In this document: positions 1 to 8,869 of the stretch, in pieces
How positions within the stretch are numbered: the stretch's first letter is position 1
How the letters are laid out: each line of letters begins with the position of its first letter
From: Sulfuritalea sp.
GTDB lineage: Bacteria > Pseudomonadota > Gammaproteobacteria > Burkholderiales > Rhodocyclaceae
Length of the DNA stretch: 38,151 nt
Direction: 5' to 3'
NCBI GenBank assembly: GCA_021738385.1
Contig: JAIPCF010000019.1
Span: 1 to 38,151, forward strand
Notes under the pieces: model-generated
The model's database searches: none
Told to the model about the DNA's origin: nothing
The model's input: only the letters and a program-made list of their open reading frames with translations
Made by a program: the position numbers and the translations under genes

Positions 1-74
1 CCCCGGCCGGGGTGCGGCGTTTTGCAGCCCGCAGCGGTGGCCGATTTGTTCGTTTTGATTAAGGAAAAAGTTAC

Positions 75-278
75 ATGGCAACTGGTACAGTTAAATGGTT
101 CAACGACGCCAAAGGTTTTGGTTTTATCACCCCGGATGATGGCAGCGAGGATCTGTTTGCACATTTCTCAGCCATCAACATGGCTGGGTTCAAGTCATTG
201 AAAGAAGGCGACAAGGTTACTTTTGACGTAGTGCAAGGCCCCAAGGGCAAGCAAGCGTCAAATATTCAGAAGCCTTGA
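75..278 (+). CDS. cspA: Cold-shock protein, CspA family
   Basis: Single-domain cold-shock protein of 67 residues, the usual family length. These are OB-fold proteins that bind single-stranded RNA and DNA and act as RNA chaperones in the cytoplasm. The RNP1 motif KGFGFI is at residues 13-18 and the RNP2-like LFAHF at 27-31, with the typical [10 protein letters not shown] start. A purine-rich AAGGAAAAA lies just upstream of the ATG. It stands alone and is followed by a strong terminator shared with convergent icd. The window begins only 74 bases upstream, so any long cold-shock 5' leader is mostly out of view. Family is certain; the exact paralogue (cspA, cspE or other) is not. Confidence 0.95.
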   Translation: MATGTVKWFNDAKGFGFITPDDGSEDLFAHFSAINMAGFKSLKEGDKVTFDVVQGPKGKQASNIQKP

Positions 279-323
279 TGTCCTGATCTTTTCGACGGCC
301 GGGTAACCGGTTTAGAAGAAACA

Positions 324-362
324 ATGCCCGCCCGACGTACACGCCGGGGCGGGCATTTTTTT
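324..362. terminator. Bidirectional rho-independent terminator between csp and icd
   Basis: A perfect 10-bp stem (324-333 with 347-356) is followed by a run of seven T on the plus strand. The upstream flank is A-rich, so it can also terminate icd on the minus strand. It sits between two convergent genes. Confidence 0.9.
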
Positions 363-375
363 CGGCTGAATTCTT

Positions 376-1605
376 TTACATCCGATCGATCATGGCTTGG
401 CCGAAGGCCGAGCATTTCACTTCTGTGGCGCCTTCCATCAGTCGTGCGAAATCATAAGTCACGACTTTGTCGCCAATCGCGGCTTCCATTGATTTGATGA
501 TCAAGTCCGCCGCTTCTGTCCAGCCAAGGTGGCGTAGCATCATTTCTGCGGAAAGAATCAGGGAACCCGGATTTACATAGTCCTTGCCGGCGTACTTTGG
601 AGCTGTGCCGTGAGTCGCCTCAAAGCACGCATAAAGGTCCGAAATATTGGCACCGGGGGCGATTCCAATGCCCCCAACCTGCGCAGCAAGTGCATCGGAA
701 ATATAGTCACCGTTGAGGTTTAGTGTGGCGATAACATCATACTCAGCCGGGCGCAACAATATTTGCTGAAGGAAAGCATCTGCAATAGCGTCCTTGATGA
801 TGATGCCATTGGGTAGCTTGAGCCATGGACCGCCATCGATTTCGACACCACCGAACTCGTTCTTTGCCAGTGCATAAGCCCAATCACGGAAGCCACCTTC
901 GGTGTACTTCATGATGTTGCCCTTGTGCACGATCGTGACCGACTTGCGCTTATTGGTAATGGCGTAGTTGATGGCGGCACGCACCAAGCGCTCCGTACCT
1001 TCACGCGACACCGGTTTGATGCCAATGCCCGAGGTATTGGGGAAGCGTATCTTTGTAACTCCCATCTCCTCCTGTAAAAACTTGATGAGCTTTTTGGCAG
1101 GTGCCGACTCGGCTTGCCATTCGACGCCACAGTAGATGTCTTCTGTGTTCTCGCGGAAGATCACCATATCTGTCTTGCTTGGATCCTTGAGCGGCGAGGG
1201 AATGCCCTTGAAGTAACGCACCGGACGAACGCACTGGTAAAGATCCATTTCCTGGCGCAAAGCGACATTCAACGATCGGATTCCGCCACCCACGGGTGTT
1301 GTCAGCGGACCCTTGATCGAAACAGAGTATTCCTTGCAGGCAGTGATAGTCTCGGCGGGTAGCCAAACGTCCGGACCGTAGAGACGAGTCGCCTTTTCTC
1401 CGGCATAGACTTCCATCCAAGAGATTTTGCGCTTTCCGTCATAGGATTTTTGTACAGCAGCGTCGACCACTTTTTGCATGACCGGCGTGATGTCCACACC
1501 AATGCCGTCGCCTTCGATAAATGGAATCACCGGATTGTCGGGAATGGGTTGGCCGGGAACAATTTTCTGGCCTTCAGCGGGAAGCTTTATCAGGGAAGTG
1601 CTCAT
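376..1605 (-). CDS. icd: NADP-dependent isocitrate dehydrogenase
   Basis: Isocitrate dehydrogenase of 409 residues (E. coli Icd has 416), which oxidises isocitrate to 2-oxoglutarate in the TCA cycle. The segment [14 protein letters not shown] at 107-120 contains Ser111, equivalent to E. coli Ser113, the residue phosphorylated by Ace[10 protein letters not shown] and VHKGNIMK are also conserved. The frame is open 24 codons further upstream, but the start at 1605 has a GGAG ribosome site seven bases away and gives the family N terminus MSTSLIKLP. The gene is divergent from aceK, its own kinase/phosphatase, with a 162-base gap between the starts. That arrangement supports control of flux between the TCA cycle and the glyoxylate bypass by phosphorylation. 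Confidence 0.97.
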   Translation of the reverse strand: MSTSLIKLPAEGQKIVPGQPIPDNPVIPFIEGDGIGVDITPVMQKVVDAAVQKSYDGKRKISWMEVYAGEKATRLYGPDVWLPAETITACKEYSVSIKGPLTTPVGGGIRSLNVALRQEMDLYQCVRPVRYFKGIPSPLKDPSKTDMVIFRENTEDIYCGVEWQAESAPAKKLIKFLQEEMGVTKIRFPNTSGIGIKPVSREGTERLVRAAINYAITNKRKSVTIVHKGNIMKYTEGGFRDWAYALAKNEFGGVEIDGGPWLKLPNGIIIKDAIADAFLQQILLRPAEYDVIATLNLNGDYISDALAAQVGGIGIAPGANISDLYACFEATHGTAPKYAGKDYVNPGSLILSAEMMLRHLGWTEAADLIIKSMEAAIGDKVVTYDFARLMEGATEVKCSAFGQAMIDRM

Positions 1606-1767
1606 ACCTGCTCCGTTCAAAATGGGCGTTGAGATTCGAGGGAGATGCAAGATTGATCGCCGGCAATTATCCTCCAAATCCGTATCGCGCTCCAGTCGCC
1701 GCAGGATCCGAGACGGTTGGGCGCGCTGTTAGAATTCACAGGCACAAGCTTATCGAGATTTCACCCA

Positions 1768-3540
1768 ATGTCTCCTGGCTCCTCTGAAGACCTGATAGCC
1801 CAATCCATTGCCTATGTTCTGGTCGATGGTTTCAATAAGCACTATCGACGGTTTCATGAGAGTTCGGCACTCGCCAAGCAGCTATTCGATCAAGCGCAAT
1901 GGCAAGAAGGTCGGCAAGCTGTCAGGGACCGCATCCAGTTCTATGATGATCGTGTCCGCGAGACCACGGAGAGGCTGCACCGTGAATTCAACGCCGACAG
2001 TTTGAGTGATGTCGTTTGGCAGCAGGCAAAACTTCAGTTCATTGGACTGCTGACCAATCACAAACAGCCGGAACTTGCTGAAACTTTCTTTAACTCAGTG
2101 TTCTGCCAGATACTGCATCGTACCTATTTTCACAACGATTTCATTTTCGTGCGACCGGCGGTGTCTACTGAATACATCGAATCAGACCCTCCGACCTATC
2201 GGTGTTATTACCCGAACGAAGTCGGTTTCAGAGTGTCTATTCGACAGATGTTCATAGACTTTGGCTGGGCACGCGAATTCGAGGATATTGAGCGCGACGT
2301 CGATTGCATTTTGCGCAGCATCTCGGATCATCTGGGTACGATTCCGACACGGGAAGCAAATCTGCAAATACAGGTACTCAACTCGGCCTTCTATCGCAAC
2401 AAAGGCGCCTATGTGATCGGCAAGGCCGTCAATGGAGGGTTTGAGTATCCCTTTGCGGTTCCGGTGCTGCACTCCCCGGAAGGGAAGCTGTACCTCGACA
2501 CCATTATTCTCGACGCCTGGCGTATCGCCGTTCTGTTCTCTCTGTCACGCGCCTACTTCATGGTCGACATGGAGGTGCCGTCCGGATATGTGCATTTCCT
2601 GCGTTCGATCATGCCAAACAAGCCTCGCTCGGAGCTTTACACCATGCTCGGGCTTGGCAAGCAGGGCAAGACCATGTTCTTCCGCGATCTGATTTTTCAC
2701 CTGCATCATTCCGCAGATCAGTTCATTGTCGCGCCCGGCATACGGGGTTTGGTCATGTTGGTATTTACTCTTCCTTCGTACCCATATGTGTTCAAGGTGA
2801 TCAAGGATGTTTTCGGAAGTTCCAAAGACGTCGACCATGAAACGGTTCGGCGCAAGTATCAGTTGGTGAAACAGGTGGATCGTGTGGGCCGCATGGCCGA
2901 TACGCTGGAATTCTCAAAAGTGGCTCTGCCGCGCAATCGCTTTTCGAAGGAACTGATCGACGAACTCTACAAAGAAGTGCCGTCACTGATGGAAGAGGAT
3001 GGCGACGATCTGGTCATCAAGCATCTCTACATCGAGCGTCGAATGGAGCCGCTTAACCTCTACCTTGAGCGGGCAGAAAAGGAAGGGCGGGAGGATCTGA
3101 TTGAACAAGTCGTCTGCGAATACGGGAACGCCATCAAGGAACTTGCCATTGCCAACATATTCCCGGGTGACCTGCTCTGGAAGAACTTTGGTGTGACCCG
3201 CTACGGCCGGGTGGTGTTCTACGACTACGACGAGATCGAGTACATGACTGATTGCAAGTTTCGGCGCATTCCGCCGCCACCCAATTTCGAGGCTGAGATG
3301 TCCGGCGAAGTCTGGTATTCCGTGTCCAGACTGGATGTATTTCCCGAGGAGTTCGAAACATTTTTGCTGGTTTCGGACAGGATCCGAAAAGCATTCATTC
3401 AATATCATTCCGATCTGTTTGACGCCGGCTTTTGGCAGAAAATTCAGGAACAGGTTCGCTTGGGCTTGATGCAGGATTTTTTCCCCTATCCAGAATCGCA
3501 ACGTTTCTGCAACTCTTTCGCTGGTGGCAGCCAGGTTTGA
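1768..3540 (+). CDS. aceK: Isocitrate dehydrogenase kinase/phosphatase
   Basis: Bifunctional enzyme that phosphorylates and dephosphorylates Icd, switching carbon between the TCA cycle and the glyoxylate shunt. It is about 590 residues long, near the family norm. The AceK ATP-binding signature [14 protein letters not shown] is at about 295-308. The C-terminal kinase core [14 protein letters not shown] continues to [11 protein letters not shown] near residue 484. The frame is open 17 codons earlier, but the ATG at 1768 gives the best N-terminal fit to the family ([20 protein letters not shown]). No strong ribosome site is visible there. Unlike in E. coli, it is not beside aceA or aceB here but divergent from its target icd. 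Its stop overlaps the proposed start of rluE. Confidence 0.96.
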   Translation: MSPGSSEDLIAQSIAYVLVDGFNKHYRRFHESSALAKQLFDQAQWQEGRQAVRDRIQFYDDRVRETTERLHREFNADSLSDVVWQQAKLQFIGLLTNHKQPELAETFFNSVFCQILHRTYFHNDFIFVRPAVSTEYIESDPPTYRCYYPNEVGFRVSIRQMFIDFGWAREFEDIERDVDCILRSISDHLGTIPTREANLQIQVLNSAFYRNKGAYVIGKAVNGGFEYPFAVPVLHSPEGKLYLDTIILDAWRIAVLFSLSRAYFMVDMEVPSGYVHFLRSIMPNKPRSELYTMLGLGKQGKTMFFRDLIFHLHHSADQFIVAPGIRGLVMLVFTLPSYPYVFKVIKDVFGSSKDVDHETVRRKYQLVKQVDRVGRMADTLEFSKVALPRNRFSKELIDELYKEVPSLMEEDGDDLVIKHLYIERRMEPLNLYLERAEKEGREDLIEQVVCEYGNAIKELAIANIFPGDLLWKNFGVTRYGRVVFYDYDEIEYMTDCKFRRIPPPPNFEAEMSGEVWYSVSRLDVFPEEFETFLLVSDRIRKAFIQYHSDLFDAGFWQKIQEQVRLGLMQDFFPYPESQRFCNSFAGGSQV

Positions 3541-4073
3541 GTCGACTCATTCTGTTCAACAAGCCCTATGGCGTCCTGACCCAGTTTACTGACCGCACTG
3601 GACGGCCGACATTGGCAGACTTCATTCCCATTCCGGATGTGTATGCAGCCGGACGATTGGATGCAGACTCTGAAGGATTGGTCGTGCTGACGGACGACGG
3701 ACGCTTGCAAACGCGGATCAGCGACCCGCGTCACAAACTGGCCAAACTTTACCGAGTGCAGGTTGAAGGCTTGCCTACGGACGGGGCTCTGCAGCAACTG
3801 GAGACCGGTATTGATCTGGGCGACTTTCATACTAGGCCCTGTCGGGTGCGTCGCATTGTTGAGCCTGAGGGCCTTTGGCCGCGCGATCCACCGGTACGGT
3901 TTCGGGCGGTAATTCCAACGAGCTGGCTGGAACTTACTTTGTTTGAGGGAAAAAACCGCCAGGTCAGACGTATGACCGCACGCGTGGGTTGCCCGACCCT
4001 AAGGCTGATCCGCTGGGCAGTGGGGGAATGGACAATCGAAGGGCTCCTGCCTGGTCAGTGGAGAGAGACTTAG
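3537..4073 (+). CDS. rluE: 23S rRNA pseudouridine synthase, RluE type
   Basis: RsuA/RluE-family pseudouridine synthase, expected to modify 23S rRNA at the site corresponding to U2457 in E. coli. The catalytic motif GRLDADSEG carries Asp42. [32 protein letters not shown] and [14 protein letters not shown] closely match RluE. The N-terminal S4 domain of RsuA is absent, as in RluE. The reading frame runs upstream into aceK, but the family alignment begins at LILFNKPY. The TTG at 3537, overlapping the aceK stop as TTGA, is therefore the best start and gives 178 residues. Translation is probably coupled to aceK. Function is confident; the TTG start is inferred. Confidence 0.92.
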   Translation: MSRLILFNKPYGVLTQFTDRTGRPTLADFIPIPDVYAAGRLDADSEGLVVLTDDGRLQTRISDPRHKLAKLYRVQVEGLPTDGALQQLETGIDLGDFHTRPCRVRRIVEPEGLWPRDPPVRFRAVIPTSWLELTLFEGKNRQVRRMTARVGCPTLRLIRWAVGEWTIEGLLPGQWRET

Positions 4074-4177
4074 ACCCCGCGTCAACCTAATGTGAGGCTG
4101 AACGTTTATTGGCGCAGCACTTCCGAATATCGAGGTGTCAATTGGAATCAACTCAAACACGAACTTAAGGAAAAATT

Positions 4178-4390
4178 GTGAATAAACTTCTCGCTGCCCT
4201 GGTAGCTGGCTTGATCGCCGGCTCTGCTTTTGCTGCTGATGCTGCCAAACCGGCTCCCGCTGCTGCGGCTCCCGCCGCTGCTGCTCCGGCTGCTGCTGCT
4301 GCTCCGGCCGCCGCCGAGCCTGCCAAGATGAAGAAAGCCAAGAAGGCCCACAAAGCCAAGAAATCGAAGAAAGCCGCTGCAGAGGGTTGA
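4178..4390 (+). CDS. Small secreted alanine/proline- and lysine-rich protein of unknown function
   Basis: A 70-residue product in three parts: a signal peptide (MNKLLAALVAGLIAGSAFA, probable cleavage after residue 19 before ADAAK), an Ala/Pro low-complexity middle (about 24-47), and a Lys-rich basic tail (about 50-66, KMKKAKKAHKAKKSKK). The start is GTG at 4178, preceded by TTAAGGA seven bases away. A strong terminator follows at 4418-4447, so this looks like a monocistronic gene. The tail resembles histone H1-like Ala/Lys tails, but the signal peptide implies export; a cationic periplasmic or envelope role is only a guess. The opposite strand is also open, but it has no comparable signals. 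I recognise no named family. Confidence 0.8.
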   Translation: MNKLLAALVAGLIAGSAFAADAAKPAPAAAAPAAAAPAAAAAPAAAEPAKMKKAKKAHKAKKSKKAAAEG

Positions 4391-4417
4391 TACTTCTGAT
4401 TTCAGTGCTTTAGATTG

Positions 4418-4447
4418 AAAAATGGCAGGGCAACCTGCCATTTTTTT
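4418..4447 (+). terminator. Rho-independent terminator of the Ala/Lys-rich gene
   Basis: An AAAAATGGCAGG arm (4418-4429), a GCAA loop and the complementary CCTGCCATTTTT arm run into seven T residues. It lies 28 bases after the stop codon. Confidence 0.9.
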
Positions 4448-4575
4448 GGTCCGTTGTTTTGGAATGCGGGTTAGATTGCAATCTGATAGAGGTGAGATTA
4501 GAGGCGGCACCTCCAAATTTTCCCCAGGCGGTACCGACGAATTGACGACCGCTACCTGACTATTGGAGATCACTA

Positions 4576-5022
4576 ATGTTGTTCAGGATATTGTTGCTGA
4601 CAGCGTCTGTACTGATATCTGGAACCGGAACGGCACAGCAGAAGCAATTACCGTTGATCGAGCTGTCCGCAGGGATGCACCGGATTGAAGCCGAACTTGC
4701 GGCAAACTCGGGTAGTAGACAAATTGGCCTCATGCAGCGAACTGCAATGGCGCCACAGCGTGGAATGCTGTTTGTGTTTCCCGAGGTCGGAAGCCAGTGC
4801 ATGTGGATGCGAAATACACTGATACCACTGTCGGTTGCGTTTCTCGACGACCGTGGCAGAATCATCAACATCGAGGATATGAAGCCCAAATCCGAGAACA
4901 CGCATTGCGCTACCAAGCCTGCGCGCTATGCGCTTGAGATGAATATCGGCTGGTTCAGGAGCCGAGGACTGGGTGCTGGGTCGCTTATTCTGGGGATCGA
5001 TAAAGCGCCGCCAGGAAACTGA
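4576..5022 (+). CDS. Secreted DUF192 family protein
   Basis: A 148-residue protein with an N-terminal signal peptide (hydrophobic residues 2-17, likely cleavage near TGTA-QQ), followed by a DUF192 domain. Family hallmarks seen are RQIGLMQRTAMAPQRGMLFVF (without the initial R within 48-66), CMWMRNTLIPLSVAFLD and the tail ALEMNIGWFRSRGL. The molecular role of DUF192 proteins is not established; they are usually predicted to be periplasmic or membrane-associated. A GGAGAT ribosome site precedes the ATG. The gene is preceded by a terminator and converges on slyX, so it is probably its own transcript. Confidence 0.9.
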   Translation: MLFRILLLTASVLISGTGTAQQKQLPLIELSAGMHRIEAELAANSGSRQIGLMQRTAMAPQRGMLFVFPEVGSQCMWMRNTLIPLSVAFLDDRGRIINIEDMKPKSENTHCATKPARYALEMNIGWFRSRGLGAGSLILGIDKAPPGN

Positions 5023-5084
5023 GCGCTGGCAAATGGCTCGAAGGGGAAACCAAATTCCTTGCTAAGTGAGGAATTCCGAACCTC

Positions 5085-5285
5085 CTAATAATGGGGTGGA
5101 ATTTCGTCGCGCAGGTTTCGTTGTTCATCAGCAGCTTCGGGCTGCATCATCTGGTACAGCTCACGGATCTGGGCCTGAAGCAGATCGATTTGTCGTTGCT
5201 GACGAAAAGCCGTGCGGTTCAGTTCTTCGACGTGATCTTCCGCCAGGCCGAGCTTGATTTCGAGTTCTGCAATTCTGGTTTCCAC
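5085..5285 (-). CDS. slyX: SlyX family protein
   Basis: Short coiled-coil protein of 66 residues that matches SlyX in length, in the heptad-like core ETRIAELEIKLGLAEDHVEELN, and in the terminal PPHY. SlyX function is unknown; in enterobacteria it lies opposite slyD. The frame extends seven codons upstream to a TTG at 5306. The GTG at 5285 is preferred because CCGGAGGG lies immediately upstream at ribosome-site spacing and the SlyX core begins right after it. It lies downstream of sodB, separated by a terminator hairpin, so expression would come from read-through or an unseen promoter. Confidence 0.88.
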   Translation of the reverse strand: METRIAELEIKLGLAEDHVEELNRTAFRQQRQIDLLQAQIRELYQMMQPEAADEQRNLRDEIPPHY

Positions 5286-5309
5286 TCCGATCCCTCCGGA
5301 CAGCAAATC

Positions 5310-5339
5310 AAAAAAGGGCGCCTCGCGGCGCCCTTTTTT
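5310..5339. terminator. Bidirectional terminator hairpin after sodB
   Basis: A perfect stem AAAAAAGGGCGCC (5310-5322) pairs with GGCGCCCTTTTTT (5327-5339) around a TCGC loop. It has a T run on both strands. It follows sodB and precedes slyX on the minus strand. Confidence 0.92.
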
Positions 5340-5372
5340 GCTTGCTACATTCGTTAAACGTGATCGCCTGAG

Positions 5373-5957
5373 TTAGGCGAAGTTACTTGCCGCAAATTCC
5401 CAGTTCGCCAGCGAATTAAGGAAAGTCTCAACAAACTTCGGCCTCGCATTGCGATAGTCAATGTAATACGCGTGTTCCCATACATCAATGGTCAGAAGTG
5501 CCTTGTTCTCGCTATTCAGCGGGGTGCCCGCTGCGGTGGTGTTGACGATATCCACGGAGTCGTCTGGTTTTTTCACTAGCCAGGTCCAGCCTGAGCCGAA
5601 ATTGCCGACAGCCGAGGCTTGGAAGGCTTTCTTGAAGTCGTCGAAGCTACCCCATTTCTTATTGATCGCTTCAGCCAGCGCACCAGTTGCCGTACCGCCA
5701 CCGCCGACTTTCATGCTGTTCCAGAAAAAGCTGTGATTCCAGACCTGAGCCGAGTTGTTGAAGATACCCCCGGCCGGTGCTTTTTTTACGATCGCTTCCA
5801 GATCGAGCGATTCGTACTCGGTACCCTTGATCAGGTTGTTGAGATTGGTCGCATAGGCCTGATGGTGCTTGCCATAGTGATATTCGAAAGTTTCCTTCGA
5901 GATGTGGGGTGCGAGCGCGTCCATCGCGTAGGGCAGGGGGGGGAGGGTATGTTCCAT
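5373..5957 (-). CDS. sodB: Superoxide dismutase, iron type
   Basis: Cytoplasmic superoxide dismutase of 194 residues that converts superoxide to hydrogen peroxide and oxygen. All four metal ligands are in place: His27 (EYHYGKHH), His75 (QVWNHSFFW), Asp158 and His162 ([11 protein letters not shown]). Gln71 in NNSAQVWNH is the position usually taken as the mark of iron rather than manganese enzymes. The ATG is preceded by CAGGAG. It lies 63 bases downstream of xseA on the same strand and may be co-transcribed with it. The terminator at 5310-5339 ends the unit. Confidence 0.97.
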   Translation of the reverse strand: MEHTLPPLPYAMDALAPHISKETFEYHYGKHHQAYATNLNNLIKGTEYESLDLEAIVKKAPAGGIFNNSAQVWNHSFFWNSMKVGGGGTATGALAEAINKKWGSFDDFKKAFQASAVGNFGSGWTWLVKKPDDSVDIVNTTAAGTPLNSENKALLTIDVWEHAYYIDYRNARPKFVETFLNSLANWEFAASNFA

Positions 5958-6020
5958 GATGTTTCTCCTGTTGCTGAAGGGTGGAAAGCCTTAAAGTTGA
6001 CTATTATAGTCAGGAATAAT

Positions 6021-7367
6021 TCAGGTGGCAATCGAACGATGCCCGGGCCTGGCCGCCAGTACAGTAGCGTCTGCTTCGCCCTGCGCCAAATGAAGATTCA
6101 GCACTTGTCCGGTCTGCAAATCCGCGGCGTTTGTTATGACCTGACCCGCTTCATTGCGAACAATAGAAAAGCCGCGGGCAAGTGTGGCCGTGGGATTCAG
6201 GTGCTCCAAAGCTGCTGCAATGTTGTCAAGTGCATTCCATCTTTGTTGTTGTTGCGAGCGAAGGGCCGCTCTCAGTCGTTGCGCCAGCAATCCGACATGT
6301 CCGCTGTGCCTGTCAACACGAGGGAAGCTGCGCCGCAAACCAAGCGCTGTCTGGTTTAGGCGGTCCCTATGTCGACGCAGGCCGCGATGCAGTGATGCAT
6401 CGAGTCGCGCGTCAAGCAGTGCAAGTCGATTGCGTAGGTGCGCCAATTGCGTTGCGGGATGAACCAAGCGCAACGCGAGGTGATCCAGTCGTTGCTGTTC
6501 CCACGCGACGCGGTACTGCATGGCGCGCTCGAGGGACCTTCCAAGATCGGCTACTTCGTCAGTGGCTTCGTGCCACCCTTGTGTTGCAAGTTCAGCAGCC
6601 GCAGTCGGTGTAGCGGCACGCAGATCGGAAACGTAGTCGCAGATGGTTGTATCTGTTTCGTGACCCACTCCGCTGATTGTCGGCAAGGGGCTGGCAACAA
6701 TCGCGCGCGCAACAATTTCCTCGTTGAATGCCCAAAGATCCTCAATGCTGCCACCACCACGCACGATCAACAAAAGGTCGCATTCTTTGCGCTGCCCGGC
6801 CAGAGCTATAGCATTCGCAATGTTTCCGGCGGCGCTATCGCCCTGCACCAGGGTTGGATAGACGATTGCGCTAAGGTGCGGCGCGCGGCGCCTCACGGTT
6901 GCCAGCACATCACGAAGTGCCGCGGCGCGCGGGGAACTGATGATCCCTACTTGAAGGGGAAACCGAGGAAGTGGCCGCTTACGCTCAGGGGCAAACAGAC
7001 CCTCCTCCGCCAGTTGTATCTTTAATCGGGCAAAGGCTTCAAACAAGCGTCCCAGTCCGGCTCGGCGCAAGGCCTCGATATTCAGCTGGAACTCACCGCG
7101 TGGTTCATACAGCGATACCAATACACGCGCTTCAACCTGTTGGCCGTTCTCCAATTGCCACGGAATCGATTGGGCACGCGAGCGAAACATTACGCAACGT
7201 GCTTGGGCAGCTTCGTCTTTCAGCGAGAAGTAATAATGTCCAGAGGCAGCGCGAGTCAGATTGGAAATTTCTCCCGCGACCCATAGCAGCGGGAACTCCC
7301 TTTCCAGGCTTTGGCGTGCAAGGCGGTTGAGTTCGCTGATACTGACCACACCTGGGGGAACTGTCAT
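6021..7367 (-). CDS. xseA: Exodeoxyribonuclease VII large subunit
   Basis: Large subunit (448 residues) of exonuclease VII, which degrades single-stranded DNA from both ends and works with the small subunit XseB. The N terminus is an OB-fold (VSISELNRLARQSLEREFPLLWVAGEISNL, in part at 8-27). The nuclease domain carries VGIISSPRAAALRDVL, LLLIVRGGGSIEDLWAFNEE and SGVGHETDTTICDYVSDLRAATPTAAAE (each seen in pieces), followed by a long coiled-coil region. xseB is not in the window. The start at 7367 gives the family N terminus. A TAGAAT -10-like hexamer lies on the minus strand at 7404-7409, without a good -35. Confidence 0.96.
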   Translation of the reverse strand: MTVPPGVVSISELNRLARQSLEREFPLLWVAGEISNLTRAASGHYYFSLKDEAAQARCVMFRSRAQSIPWQLENGQQVEARVLVSLYEPRGEFQLNIEALRRAGLGRLFEAFARLKIQLAEEGLFAPERKRPLPRFPLQVGIISSPRAAALRDVLATVRRRAPHLSAIVYPTLVQGDSAAGNIANAIALAGQRKECDLLLIVRGGGSIEDLWAFNEEIVARAIVASPLPTISGVGHETDTTICDYVSDLRAATPTAAAELATQGWHEATDEVADLGRSLERAMQYRVAWEQQRLDHLALRLVHPATQLAHLRNRLALLDARLDASLHRGLRRHRDRLNQTALGLRRSFPRVDRHSGHVGLLAQRLRAALRSQQQQRWNALDNIAAALEHLNPTATLARGFSIVRNEAGQVITNAADLQTGQVLNLHLAQGEADATVLAARPGHRSIAT

Positions 7368-7791
7368 GGATTAGGGCTCGGCTCTAGATTAGCGGGAATA
7401 AAAATTCTACAGCATGTGTCACGCGCGAAGGCTCTTGGTCACTACTTGGATTAAGGTGTCCGGTCAGGTTCTTGATTCAGATTGTGATCTGTCGAAAATT
7501 GGGTTCTGCTCTGAATTTGTCCGGACCAACAAAGTTCTTATACGTGGCTGACTTAGTGTTCCCGCCAAACGATTTTTTACGAACTTATTCACAGTTTCTG
7601 TGGATAAGTCGACGACAAATTTCTTCGTCAGTCATCGACAGCCAAAACCTCAGAATCGTCTGGAGCACCCACAAACAGGAATGGGCATGGTTTCAGATTG
7701 ATATCAGCGTTTCGCCAGGTGCCCATTTGTATTGCCGAAACGGCTTACTCGGGCTAAAGTTCGCGCTTTCCCGCTTACCGGAGTTGTCCTC
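7368..7791. other. 424-base intergenic region between divergent xseA and exbB
   Basis: No supportable gene. It holds the upstream region of xseA (a TAGAAT -10-like element on the minus strand at 7404-7409), the paired DnaA-box sequences at 7585-7607, and the exbB leader. A weak sigma70-like pair lies near the exbB end: TTGCCG at 7732-7737 and TAAAGT 17 bases later. Open frames that cross this region lack ribosome sites and resemble no family. Confidence 0.6.
7585..7607. promoter_or_regulatory. Two opposed DnaA-box sequences
   Basis: TTATTCACA at 7585-7593 fits the TTATNCACA DnaA consensus. TGTGGATAA at 7599-7607 is the exact reverse complement of the strongest box, TTATCCACA. They are separated by five bases and form an almost perfect inverted repeat that extends one to two bases beyond each box. 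DnaA binding is inferred from sequence only. Confidence 0.6.
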
Positions 7792-8397
7792 GTGCTTTCC
7801 ATTCTTCAGGCTGCCGGCTGGCCGATCTGGCCTTTGTTGCTGGCGTCCGTAATAGCCGTTACGTTGATTATCGAGCGTGCCACTGCCTTGCGCCGCCCCA
7901 AGATCGTCCCTAAAGGACTGCTGCAAAGCGCTGTCGCGGACTTTCAGCAAAGTGGCGCGGGCGAAGCGCAACTCGCTCGTCTCGAAGCGCATTCGCCCCT
8001 GGGAAGAGTTCTGGCCGCTGGCATGCGAAACTCCAAGAGCTCTAGAGAGATCATGAAAGAGGCCATCGAGGAGGCAGGGCGTGCCGTAGCTCATGATCTG
8101 GAACGCTTCCTCACAACTCTCGGAACCATCGCCTCGATTGCGCCCTTGATGGGGTTGTTTGGCACCATCATCGGCATGATCGAAATTTTTGGTTCGTCGA
8201 CGGCAGCCGGGAATAATCCTCAGGCGCTGGCACATGGAATCTCAGTGGCGCTCTACAACACCGGATTCGGTCTGATCATTGCCATACCCGCCATGATCTT
8301 TTATCGCCATTTCCGGGCGCTAGTCGATAGTTTTTTGGTCGAGATGGAGCAAGAGGCGATCAAGTTGGTTGAAATTCTCCATGGCGAACGAAGCTAG
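7792..8397 (+). CDS. exbB: MotA/TolQ/ExbB proton channel family protein
   Basis: Inner-membrane proton-channel subunit of about 201 residues. It would couple proton motive force to outer-membrane transport or envelope processes together with the adjacent ExbD. Three hydrophobic segments are visible: near the N terminus (WPIWPLLLASVIAVTLII), in the middle (LGTIASIAPLMGLFGTIIGM) and at the C-terminal side (ALYNTGFGLIIAIPAMIFY). The GxxGTxxGM core is typical of the family. The frame is open 20 codons upstream to a TTG, but the GTG at 7792 has GGAG at good spacing and gives the common betaproteobacterial N terminus MLSILQAAGWPIWPL. It leads the exbB-exbD-lpxK-ycaR-kdsB cluster. No tonB is nearby. 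Confidence 0.92.
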   Translation: MLSILQAAGWPIWPLLLASVIAVTLIIERATALRRPKIVPKGLLQSAVADFQQSGAGEAQLARLEAHSPLGRVLAAGMRNSKSSREIMKEAIEEAGRAVAHDLERFLTTLGTIASIAPLMGLFGTIIGMIEIFGSSTAAGNNPQALAHGISVALYNTGFGLIIAIPAMIFYRHFRALVDSFLVEMEQEAIKLVEILHGERS

Positions 8398-8409
8398 GTA
8401 AGTCCAGCG

Positions 8410-8829
8410 ATGAACTTTCAAAGAGGCCGACGTCGAGAAGAGTTGGAGATCAATCTTATTCCGATGATTGATGTGCTCCTGGTAATTCTGATATTTCTCA
8501 TGATTACCACAACCTACTCGAAGTTTTCCGGGCTGGAAATAAATCTGCCGACGGCTGACGCTCCTCAGACCAAGGAACAGCCAAACGAAGTCAATGTAAT
8601 TGTGACCGCGGCCGGCGAGATCATGGTGAACAAGGCGACGGTGGGTGCTCGTGATGTTGAGTCCATTGCCGCTGCAATGAAGCGACTGACAGGTGCCGGT
8701 AGCGAACCTATCGTGATCATCAACGCCGACGCCAAGGCAGCGCACCAGAGTGTTGTCGATGTCATGCAAGCGGCCCAGCAGGCCGGGCTGTCGCATATTT
8801 CCTTTGCCATCCAGCGAACGCAGCGCTGA
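8410..8829 (+). CDS. exbD: Biopolymer transport protein ExbD/TolR
   Basis: A 139-residue partner of ExbB with one N-terminal membrane helix and a periplasmic domain. The helix carries the essential-type aspartate (Asp21, PMIDVLLVILIFLM) that takes part in proton translocation in this family. The C-terminal part (VNVIVTAAGEIMVNKATV, and IVIINADAKAAHQSVVDVMQ) matches the ExbD/TolR fold. It begins 12 bases after exbB, so the two are certainly co-transcribed. Whether the pair serves a distant TonB or acts in a Tol-like role cannot be told from here. Confidence 0.95.
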   Translation: MNFQRGRRREELEINLIPMIDVLLVILIFLMITTTYSKFSGLEINLPTADAPQTKEQPNEVNVIVTAAGEIMVNKATVGARDVESIAAAMKRLTGAGSEPIVIINADAKAAHQSVVDVMQAAQQAGLSHISFAIQRTQR

Positions 8830-8869
8830 CACTGGCGGCTTTGTCGCCATTTGGCGGCGCCGTGGGCTG

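Noticed and set aside
1-12. CCCCGGCCGGGG palindrome at the window edge
   Set aside because: It could be part of an upstream terminator or control site, but it is cut off by the window edge and has no T run; it cannot be assigned.
4148-4573. Ser/Gly-rich frames on the minus strand over the Ala/Lys-rich gene
   Set aside because: They are translations of the (GCT/GCC) repeat on the wrong strand and run through a terminator; the plus strand has the ribosome site, signal peptide and terminator.
5053-5075. AATTCCT/AGGAATT inverted repeat between DUF192 and slyX genes
   Set aside because: A 7-bp A/T-rich stem without a T run; too weak to call a terminator.
7472-7852. 126-codon frame upstream of and overlapping exbB
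   Set aside because: No family likeness, no ribosome site, and it overlaps the clear exbB frame.
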